Shown in pieces: positions 1 to 5,565 of a DNA stretch of 12,147 bases (its first letter is position 1; every line of letters begins with the position of its first letter). The DNA is taken from the NCBI GenBank assembly GCA_037969565.1, contig JBBKXQ010000157.1:1-12147 (forward strand), in the 5' to 3' direction. Origin of the DNA: SZUA-35 sp037969565. GTDB lineage: Bacteria; Actinomycetota; Acidimicrobiia; Acidimicrobiales; SZUA-35. The notes under the pieces are model-generated. The model saw only the letters and a list, made by a program, of their open reading frames with translations. It was not told where the DNA came from and made no database searches. The position numbers and the translations under genes were made by a program.

Positions 1-118
1 ATTCGACGTACTTCCCCAGGCCCACATGGGGCCCGTCAGATCCCAGACAAAGAAAGCGAGGCCGGATCGGTTGAGTTAGGGGGAAGTCGGTACTTCGAGC
101 GGACGAACCGTGAGAGTG

Positions 119-147
119 ACGTTAGCGAACACCAGTTCGATTGTCAA
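119..147 (-). promoter_or_regulatory. Consensus sigma-70-type promoter firing leftward
   Basis: On the minus strand, a perfect TTGACA (142-147) is separated by exactly 17 bases from TAACGT (119-124), which fits the TANNNT -10 consensus of actinobacterial housekeeping sigma factors. Transcription would start near 111-112 and leave the window at the left edge, so its gene lies outside. It points away from the molybdenum hydroxylase gene, which ends at 327, so the leftward gene has its own promoter. Confidence 0.65.
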
Positions 148-158
148 CGGATTGTCAA
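139..158. repeat. Two GATTGTCAA direct repeats, 11-bp period
   Basis: GATTGTCAA occurs at 139-147 and again at 150-158 on the plus strand, one helical turn apart. On the minus strand each copy contains a TTGACA, so the promoter has two possible -35 elements. The downstream copy has the ideal spacing to TAACGT. The upstream copy may be a regulator half-site or chance. Confidence 0.55.
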
Positions 159-326
159 GAGAAATTCGAGATGATCGAGAAGTGCTGACCACCTCCTTCA
201 AACCCTAGCGAGGGGGTGTGACATCGTGATGATCTCCGGTGTGGGTCAGTGGTGTTGACACATCTGGTGGTTCAGATGCCGGGGGTGTTCTCCTGGGCTT
301 GATTGATTCAGGTGATGCCCGGGATG

Positions 327-2648
327 TCACCGGACGACAGGTTTGCTTGTCTTCAGTGCGCTCCACACTCGCTCGGGAGTGAGCGGCAGGTCGATGTGGC
401 GGACGCCGAGGTGTGACACCGCATCGACAACGGCGTTCTGGACCGCGGGAACTCCGCCGATCGTTCCCGACTCGCCGATTCCCTTTGCTCCGAGCGGATT
501 CTGGGGCGAGGCATTCTGGGTGAGATGGCACTCGAACGACGGCATGTCTGCCGCTGACGGGAACACGTAGTCCAGGAAGTTCGAGGTCAGTGGATTGCCC
601 TGATCGTCGTAGGTGAACTCTTCGAACAAGGCCTGACCGATGGCCTGGCCGAGACCTCCGTGGACCTGGCCCAGTGCGATCATCGGATTCAGGATGGTTC
701 CGGCGTCGTCCACGGTGACCATGCGCAGCAGCTCCACCTGGCCCGTTTCAGTATCGACTTCGACGACCGCTCCGTATGCCCCGTAGGGAGCGGTCGGCCC
801 CACCGGCTCGAAGTCGGATTCGCACGAGAAGGCGAAGTCCGCCGACGCGGCATCGTCAGCACCGTCGAACTGGCGCATGCGGGCCAATCCCTGGGCCACA
901 TCGTGCCAGCCGACATCGGCTGCTCCGGGTGCACCGGTCACATGGAAACGGCCGGAGGCGACGTCAAGCACGATGTCGCCCGGCGAGGCCTCGAGTAGTT
1001 GAGCGGCTTGCGCTTTGGCCGCGAGAACCATCGATTCGGCGGCTTCGGCAATCGCCGACCCTGCCTTCTGGGCCGAGCGGGAACCCCCCGTGATACCACC
1101 GCGAGGGACCACGTCGGTGTCCCCGTGAAACACCTCGATCTGTTCCAACGGAACGCCGGTGCGGTCGGCGACGAGCATGGCCCAGGTCGTGTAATGGCCT
1201 TGCCCGTAGGGAGAGGATCCCGTGAGAACTCGGAAACCCCCGTCGACTCGCAGTTCCACGGCGCCGAACTCGGTGCCGAGCACGCCAGCGGTGCGATCGA
1301 TGAACGTGCTCAGTCCGATGCCGAGCACCTTGGTCGAACCGGCTCGGCGGCGGGCCGCTTGATCGGCCCGCAACCCCTCGAACCCGAGCTCGTCGACCAA
1401 CAGTTCCAACGCCTCGTGGTAGTCGCCCGAGTCGTGGTAGAGGTCGGACGGGTTGGTGTACGGCAGTTCTTCCGCCCGCAGCAGGTTCATGCGTCGAATC
1501 TCGAGTGGATCCATGCCGATCTCGGCCGCGAAACAGTCGACCGCCCGGTCGATGAGGGCTCCACCTTCGGGACGTCCGGCTCCGCGATACGCCACGATCG
1601 GCGTCGTGTTGGTGACGACACTGCGGAAGTGCGTGTGGGCGTTTGCCATCCGAAACGGCCCGGGTTGGATACGGGCGGCGTTCCTCGCCAAGGCCGACGC
1701 CGCCGCGGGATAGGCGCCACAATCGTTGAGGATCTCGACGTCCAGGACCTTGAGTGTGCCGTCTCGGTCGCCGCCGATCTTCACAGTCTGGAGCTGGGCC
1801 CGAGAATGCCCGAGCCCGACCATGTCGGCCGAACGAAACGGCGTCCAACGGACGGGGCGGCCCGCTCGCTTGGCGAGAAACGGCAGCAGGAAGTCTTCCG
1901 GGTAGAAACGGGCCTTGGCTCCAAAGCTTCCGCCGACATCAGCGGTGATCACCTGCACATCAGTGAGGTCGAGTCCGTAGTAGATCGCCAAGCCTTGTTG
2001 GAGCGGGTGGACCCCTTGGCACGATGCATAGTGCACGAGTCGACCGTCTTCGGTCCAGAGCGATGCTGCGGTTCGAGTTTCGAGCGGGCACGGAGCCAAT
2101 CGCTGGTTGACGAACTCGGCCTCGACGACGACCTCACATTGCGAGAAGTCCGCCTCGCCCGGACTTCCGCCCTCCTCGGCGATCACGATGTTGGTGCCGA
2201 TTTCGGGGAAGAGAAGCGTGTGGTCGGCCGCCGCATCGCGCAGACCGATGACTGGCGGCAGCGGGTCGTATTCGACGACGATCGCTTCCAATGCATCGAT
2301 GGCTTGTGCCTCGGTCTCGGCAACCACGACAGCAATGGCTTCCCCGACGAACCGAACGACGTCGTCGGCCAAAATCGGTCGCTCGGCCCCAGCGGCATAG
2401 TCCTTCGGTGTCCCGAGCATCTGGTTCGATTGCAGATCGGCGGCCGTCACGACATCGACGACACCCGGCATCTCCCTCGCCTCACCGATGTCGACACCGA
2501 CGATTCTGGCGTGAGCATGGATGGACGTGAGGTAGTGCGCAACCAGAGCCCCCGGCAGATCCAGATTGGCAACGTAGGTGGTATCTCCCCGCAGGAGATG
2601 GGGATCTTCGACTCGTTGCACCGAGGTACCGATGAGGGGTCCAGCCAT
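327..2648 (-). CDS. Form II CoxL-like molybdenum hydroxylase large subunit
   Basis: A 773-residue protein of the xanthine dehydrogenase/aldehyde oxidase family, the subunit that binds the molybdenum-pterin cofactor and hydroxylates the substrate. The N-terminal 'hammerhead' domain covers about residues 10-135 (QRVEDPHLL, HAHARI). Cofactor motifs include GGSFGAK (239-245), GQGH (482-485) and IGESG (724-728), whose Glu726 is the expected catalytic base. The active-site loop is AYRGAGR (353-359). That is the form II signature, not the AYxCSFR of true aerobic CO dehydrogenase, so CO is unlikely to be the substrate, and the real one cannot be read from sequence. Length is normal for a separate large subunit, and no iron-sulfur or FAD domain is fused. 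The medium and small subunit genes that usually adjoin are absent. The ATG at 2648 gives the expected family N-terminus. There is no clear Shine-Dalgarno, but a -10-like box lies 6 bases upstream. Confidence 0.93.
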   Translation of the reverse strand: MAGPLIGTSVQRVEDPHLLRGDTTYVANLDLPGALVAHYLTSIHAHARIVGVDIGEAREMPGVVDVVTAADLQSNQMLGTPKDYAAGAERPILADDVVRFVGEAIAVVVAETEAQAIDALEAIVVEYDPLPPVIGLRDAAADHTLLFPEIGTNIVIAEEGGSPGEADFSQCEVVVEAEFVNQRLAPCPLETRTAASLWTEDGRLVHYASCQGVHPLQQGLAIYYGLDLTDVQVITADVGGSFGAKARFYPEDFLLPFLAKRAGRPVRWTPFRSADMVGLGHSRAQLQTVKIGGDRDGTLKVLDVEILNDCGAYPAAASALARNAARIQPGPFRMANAHTHFRSVVTNTTPIVAYRGAGRPEGGALIDRAVDCFAAEIGMDPLEIRRMNLLRAEELPYTNPSDLYHDSGDYHEALELLVDELGFEGLRADQAARRRAGSTKVLGIGLSTFIDRTAGVLGTEFGAVELRVDGGFRVLTGSSPYGQGHYTTWAMLVADRTGVPLEQIEVFHGDTDVVPRGGITGGSRSAQKAGSAIAEAAESMVLAAKAQAAQLLEASPGDIVLDVASGRFHVTGAPGAADVGWHDVAQGLARMRQFDGADDAASADFAFSCESDFEPVGPTAPYGAYGAVVEVDTETGQVELLRMVTVDDAGTILNPMIALGQVHGGLGQAIGQALFEEFTYDDQGNPLTSNFLDYVFPSAADMPSFECHLTQNASPQNPLGAKGIGESGTIGGVPAVQNAVVDAVSHLGVRHIDLPLTPERVWSALKTSKPVVR

Positions 2649-2654
2649 CGCCGG

Positions 2655-2660
2655 ACGCTA
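2655..2660 (-). promoter_or_regulatory. Possible -10 box for leaderless hydroxylase transcript
   Basis: On the minus strand TAGCGT (TANNNT) ends 6 bases before the ATG at 2648. That would place transcription start at or next to the start codon. The gene has no visible Shine-Dalgarno and is separated from its upstream neighbour by a terminator, both consistent with a leaderless promoter. No good -35 hexamer is seen. Confidence 0.35.
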
Positions 2661-2696
2661 ACCGTGGGTTCCGGTCAGGTACGAGTCCCAGCGCGA

Positions 2697-2727
2697 GAAA
2701 ACCCCCGCACGTTCGAGGCGGAGGGTT
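2697..2727 (-). terminator. Intrinsic terminator after the SnoaL-like gene
   Basis: Read on the minus strand, AACCC-T-CCGC (2727-2718) pairs with GCGGGGGTT (2708-2700). That is nine base pairs with a single bulged T and a 9-base loop, followed by a run of four T. It begins 3 bases after the SnoaL-like stop codon, so it should end that transcript before the hydroxylase gene. Confidence 0.6.
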
Positions 2728-2730
2728 CCG

Positions 2731-3165
2731 TCAGGTCGCCATCTTCTCGAGCATGGCCTTCATCTGTTGGTGGACCAGGTTGACGGCCTGCAGGGGACGG
2801 ATCATCACCTTGAACTCGGTGATCATGGACTCATCGTCGCAGGTGATGATGTCCACGCCATTGACGTATTTGCCGTCGATCGAGGTTTCGAACTCGAGCA
2901 TGGCCTGGTTGCCGTCGAGAATCTGCTTGGTGTAACCGAAACTCCCACCGGCAGCGCTGGCCTTTGCGTCATCACCGCCAAGGGTGTTGCCTGCTGCACC
3001 GAGGTAGAGCTTGGTGATCTCGCGACCTTCTTGCGGGGTGAAGACGATCGGCGACAGGAACACACAGTCTTCGTGAAGGAGGGCATCGAGGCCACCGGGC
3101 AGCTGACGGTTGAGGTGCTGGTGCCAGCGGTCCATGCAGGTGTGAATGGGGTCGCTTTGGGTCAT
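2731..3165 (-). CDS. SnoaL/NTF2-like domain protein
   Basis: A 144-residue protein resembling the SnoaL/NTF2 cone fold. It has an N-terminal helix (IHTCMDRWHQHLNRQ, about 7-21) and the 'DALLHEDCVFLSP' segment (27-39) typical of these domains. Two strand pairs follow, near 86-108 (AMLEFETSIDGKYVNGVDII) and 114-124 (MITEFKVMIRP). The fold supports small-molecule isomerases, hydrolases and many uncharacterised proteins, so a specific function cannot be assigned. The ATG at 3165 is preferred: a TGGA lies 12 bases upstream, whereas the in-frame ATG at 3177 directly abuts it. Longer frames upstream look non-coding. The gene is divergent from the ABC permease and is followed by a terminator. Confidence 0.8.
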   Translation of the reverse strand: MTQSDPIHTCMDRWHQHLNRQLPGGLDALLHEDCVFLSPIVFTPQEGREITKLYLGAAGNTLGGDDAKASAAGGSFGYTKQILDGNQAMLEFETSIDGKYVNGVDIITCDDESMITEFKVMIRPLQAVNLVHQQMKAMLEKMAT

Positions 3166-3341
3166 GGCGAAGATCATTCCAGGCCTGCATGCCAAGTGCG
3201 AACGACGTAGCTCGACGGTCGACGCTCGAGCGCCGATTGGGTTCCCCCTCCATCGACGTTTTGGCCTCTGGGTCCCACCGGTCTGGCAGTGTTGTAGGTG
3301 ATGGCTGTAAGGGTGTTGGTTCTCGGCATGGTGGCTGGGTC

Positions 3342-4301
3342 GTGAAGAGGCGATTTCTGCGAACGCTGACGTTGCGACTGCTCGGCACAGGACTCGCGGC
3401 ATCGTTGCTCTTGTTCATCGCGATCGAGGTGTCGATTGCGGGCGGCTACAGAACTGTGCTCTTTCCCCAGGGGTTCAATCCGGCGAATGAGCGAGACCAA
3501 CAGATCGCCGAGGAGTTCCATCTCGACGATCCTGTGGTGGTTCGGTTCGGGCATTGGGTCGTCGAAGCTGCCAGAGGCGATTTTGGTCGCTCAACGCGAG
3601 ACGGCACGCCGGTGGTCGACGTCATCAGTCATCGCTTTTCGATCTCACTGGAGTTGGCACTCACCGGAATGCTTCTTGCCGTCGCCGCTGGTGTTCCCCT
3701 CGGGTTGCTTGCGGCGGCGACTGACGGTCGTCCTGCGGGCCGATTTCTGTCGGCCTTGGTCGGTGCCGCCCAGTCGGTTCCGGCCTTCATGGCGGCCACG
3801 GTCGGGATCTGGCTCTTCGCCGTCGAGCTCGGATGGTTTCGTGCATCGGGCTGGACTCGTCTGAGTGATTCGGTCAGCGGCAACCTAGGCGGCTTGATCC
3901 TGCCGGCGACGGTGCTTGCGCTCGCCGAGGTCGGCGTCATCGCTCGGGTCGTTCGGGCCGACGTCGTCACGGTTCTGCGAGAGGACTTCGTGGTCGCCGC
4001 GATCGGAAAGGGGATGAGGACTCGCTACGTGCTCTTCCGTCATGCGCTTCGACCTGGGTCGCTCGGGCTTCTGACGGTTCTGAGTCTCAACGTCAGCTCC
4101 ATGATTGCCGGAGCGTTCGTGGTCGAGATCGTCTTCGGAATTGGTGCGCTCGGCCAGGTGCTCGTCGAGGCGAGCTTGGCCCGAGATCTCTACGTGCTGT
4201 TGGGCATCACGATCTACACGACCGTCATCTACGTCTTCGTGACGAGCCTGATCGACCTCGTGCTGTTCTGGGCCGACCCCCGGATCCGTCGAGAGTTCTG
4301 A
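3342..4301 (+). CDS. ABC transporter permease, OppB/DppB type
   Basis: A 319-residue inner-membrane protein of the peptide/nickel-type ABC permease family. A first membrane helix (about 10-33) is followed by an extracytoplasmic segment with the hallmarks FHLDDPVVVRFGHWV (59-73) and RGDFGRS (78-84). The permease domain (about 100-310) has several hydrophobic helices. The cytoplasmic EAA loop that docks the ATPase is VAAIGKGMRTRYVLFRHAL (218-236). The GTG at 3342 is chosen because it gives the usual VKRRFLRTL start just before helix 1, and upstream in-frame residues are not protein-like. The normal partners (a second permease, ATPases, substrate-binding protein) are absent on either side, so substrate and assembly are unknown. 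It converges on the PPOX-like gene with an 18-base gap. Confidence 0.88.
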   Translation: MKRRFLRTLTLRLLGTGLAASLLLFIAIEVSIAGGYRTVLFPQGFNPANERDQQIAEEFHLDDPVVVRFGHWVVEAARGDFGRSTRDGTPVVDVISHRFSISLELALTGMLLAVAAGVPLGLLAAATDGRPAGRFLSALVGAAQSVPAFMAATVGIWLFAVELGWFRASGWTRLSDSVSGNLGGLILPATVLALAEVGVIARVVRADVVTVLREDFVVAAIGKGMRTRYVLFRHALRPGSLGLLTVLSLNVSSMIAGAFVVEIVFGIGALGQVLVEASLARDLYVLLGITIYTTVIYVFVTSLIDLVLFWADPRIRREF

Positions 4302-4304
4302 ATT

Positions 4305-4318
4305 CCGCGAGGACGCGG
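4305..4318. terminator. Short GC hairpin in a convergent gap
   Basis: CCGCG (4305-4309) and CGCGG (4314-4318) form a five-pair, all-GC stem around an AGGA loop. It fills most of the 18 bases between two converging stop codons. The position suggests a bidirectional terminator, but there is no T-tract on either side, so it is a weak candidate. Confidence 0.35.
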
Positions 4319-4319
4319 G

Positions 4320-4973
4320 TCAGGAATCGCCGGAAGCAAGTTTGGTTGCGTACACATCGGCTCCGATCACACCGCCATGTTCGTCCACTCGCTGCCGGTC
4401 GGCCTCGGGAAGCACATCTTGCATGGCGTCGATGCGCTTCCACGACGGAAGCGGGGTCGCGCCTTCGTCGTCGGGAACATAGGGCGAGGTGCCGACCCTC
4501 ACGTGTTTGTGTATGAGGCGGGCGCAGTTGACGAACGTCGCCTTCACCTCGGCCCGGACGATTGCGATTGCGCCCGGGTAGCGACCCATCTCCGGGTCGT
4601 CGCGGTTCACGGCGGCGGTTGCTTGGACTCGCACCCGGTTGGGCGTTTCGAAGTCGATGAAGAGCAAACCGATCTCGGCTGTCTCGGAGATGTTCCCCAC
4701 CGAGAGGAACATGCCGTTTCCGTCATAGATGGGGAAGATGATGGTGGTCGGATCGAGGACGGTGACGAGTCCGACCGGCCCGCCCTTGTAGGAGACGGTC
4801 GGCTCACCCCGGCCGTTGACGGTGGAGAGAAAGAAGAAGTCCTTGGCCTCGATGAACTGCCGGCTCGCTTCGTCGATCGCGTCGCGAACGATGGCAGCGC
4901 GCATGCGGTCGGCGAGCGCCCGACTCTCGAACTGATCCTGGGCGGCCTGCTGTGCTGCGGTGTAGAAGCTCAT
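4320..4973 (-). CDS. FMN-binding split-barrel (PPOX-like) protein
   Basis: A 217-residue member of the pyridoxamine 5'-phosphate oxidase-related family, which binds FMN (in some branches F420 or heme) at a dimer interface. After a helical N-terminus (1-44), the split barrel shows FFFLSTVNGRGEPTVSYKGG (46-65). Next come the segment DGNGMFLSVGNI (84-95) and strand IGLLFIDF (101-108), followed by RVRVQATAAV (113-122). This order matches the 'flavin-nucleotide-binding' PPOX relatives rather than genuine PdxH. The reaction is unknown, and candidates are a flavin reductase or a general oxidoreductase. The ATG at 4973 gives a typical start. The gene is divergent from the ECF sigma gene across a 124-base gap. 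Confidence 0.82.
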   Translation of the reverse strand: MSFYTAAQQAAQDQFESRALADRMRAAIVRDAIDEASRQFIEAKDFFFLSTVNGRGEPTVSYKGGPVGLVTVLDPTTIIFPIYDGNGMFLSVGNISETAEIGLLFIDFETPNRVRVQATAAVNRDDPEMGRYPGAIAIVRAEVKATFVNCARLIHKHVRVGTSPYVPDDEGATPLPSWKRIDAMQDVLPEADRQRVDEHGGVIGADVYATKLASGDS

Positions 4974-5055
4974 GCCGATGATGCTGTCAGGTCGGGCCCG
5001 ATGCCACCAGCCTTCGTTTGCGAGCCCACTCTGCGGTCCTTGTGGTCGGCCTGTT

Positions 5056-5077
5056 AACGATTCGCGTCGAATTCGTT
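5056..5077. promoter_or_regulatory. Inverted repeat between divergent PPOX and sigma genes
   Basis: AACGATTCG (5056-5064) is complementary to CGAATTCGTT (5068-5077). This gives nine pairs with one unpaired T and a three-base centre. It contains the perfect palindrome CGAATTCG (5068-5075) and overlaps the palindrome GTTAAC (5053-5058). It sits just upstream of the putative sigma-gene -10 box, where an operator would act. The AAC-N16-GTT spacing (5056-5058, 5075-5077) is faintly like ECF-dependent promoters, so autoregulation is possible but unproven. Confidence 0.35.
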
Positions 5078-5081
5078 CCTG

Positions 5082-5087
5082 TACTGT
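5082..5087 (+). promoter_or_regulatory. Possible -10 box for the sigma/propeller operon
   Basis: TACTGT fits TANNNT and lies 10 bases before the ATG at 5098. Transcription would begin near 5094, giving a leader of only a few bases. No matching -35 hexamer is seen, but the inverted repeat at 5056-5077 occupies that zone. Confidence 0.3.
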
Positions 5088-5097
5088 CGTGGAGACG

Positions 5098-5565
5098 ATG
5101 GACGCAATCCGAGTCGAGGACGCCTACCGGCGTATTCACCTTCGGCTCTGGCGAGCGCTCTTCGCCTACGGAGGCGATGCCGAGATCGCAGGCGATGCCG
5201 AGGCCGAGGCGTTCACCCAGGCCATACGGCGAGGGAGCGAGATTCGGGACGTCGATGCCTGGGTGTGGCGCTGCGCCTTCCGCATCGCCGCCGGGTTGCT
5301 TCAGGATCGACGGACGCTCGGACTGGGCGACTTTCACCTCGATCGTCCGGACGGCGGCGTCGAGGATCGCTCGGTCACCGTATTCCTGTCACAACTCGAC
5401 GGCTTGAGCGACCAGCAGCGCGCCATCGTCGTCCTTCGCTACGTCGGGCAGTTCCGCCCCGCAGAGATCGCTGACCTGCTCAACACCTCTCCCGGATCGG
5501 TGCGGGTCCAACTGCACCGAGCCCACACCCACCTTCGATCTGTACTGGAGGAATCCGATGGTTGA
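5098..5565 (+). CDS. Small ECF-type RNA polymerase sigma factor
   Basis: A 155-residue sigma-70-family protein with only the two domains of extracytoplasmic-function sigma factors. Region 2 (about 5-70) contains the helix ending DAEAEAFTQAI (33-43), the counterpart of the usual 'AEDLvQEaF' core-binding segment, and DVDAWVWRCAFRIA (51-64). Region 4 (about 95-150) contains LSDQQRAIVVLRYVGQF (103-119) and the helix-turn-helix PAEIADLLNTSPGSVRVQLH (121-140), which reads the -35 element. There is no C-terminal sensory extension. The ATG at 5098 has GGAG only 3 bases upstream; an in-frame GTG at 5089 is an alternative. The stop overlaps the next gene by 8 bases, so the two are translationally coupled, as expected for a sigma factor and its regulator. 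Confidence 0.88.
   Translation: MDAIRVEDAYRRIHLRLWRALFAYGGDAEIAGDAEAEAFTQAIRRGSEIRDVDAWVWRCAFRIAAGLLQDRRTLGLGDFHLDRPDGGVEDRSVTVFLSQLDGLSDQQRAIVVLRYVGQFRPAEIADLLNTSPGSVRVQLHRAHTHLRSVLEESDG
5547..5551 (+). promoter_or_regulatory. Shine-Dalgarno for the propeller protein
   Basis: GGAGG lies 6 bases before the ATG at 5558 and inside the end of the sigma gene. It fixes the start of the membrane protein and supports coupled translation of the pair. Confidence 0.7.

Larger units (their letters stand above)
1..326. other. Intergenic region with no convincing gene
   Basis: No reading frame here looks like a protein. One plus-strand frame stays open for 57 codons from the left edge but has no protein-like composition. 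The region holds a consensus leftward promoter (119-147) with a duplicated -35 element. A leftward gene could begin just inside the left edge, with ATG at 27-25 or GTG at 25-23, but at most nine codons are visible. A strong Shine-Dalgarno-like stretch on the minus strand (191-198) has no start codon at usable distance. A 6-bp inverted repeat (CATCTG and CAGATG, 261-278) lies downstream of the molybdenum hydroxylase gene but has no T-tract. Confidence 0.6.

Noticed and set aside
131..145. GTTCGAT, like a tRNA T-loop
   Set aside because: No acceptor stem, anticodon arm or D-arm can be built around it; it lies inside the leftward promoter spacer.
187..198. GACCACCTCCTT resembles the 3' end of 16S rRNA
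   Set aside because: The sequence before it does not contain the conserved 16S helix-45 region, so it is only a complement of a Shine-Dalgarno-like stretch.
261..278. CATCTG/CAGATG hairpin as terminator of the molybdenum hydroxylase gene
   Set aside because: The stem is only six pairs, has no T-run on the minus strand, and lies about 50 bases past the stop.
327..2648. Calling the large subunit an aerobic CO dehydrogenase (CoxL)
   Set aside because: The active-site loop is AYRGAGR; true CO dehydrogenases have AYxCSFR with the copper-binding cysteine.
999..2783. A 594-codon open frame on the plus strand opposite the molybdenum hydroxylase
   Set aside because: It is the antisense shadow of a clear family protein, has low-complexity Arg/Asp-rich composition and shows no domain.
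2731..3402. A longer SnoaL-like protein starting at 3402
   Set aside because: The extra 79 residues overlap the permease start on the other strand and are not protein-like; the domain starts at the ATG at 3165.
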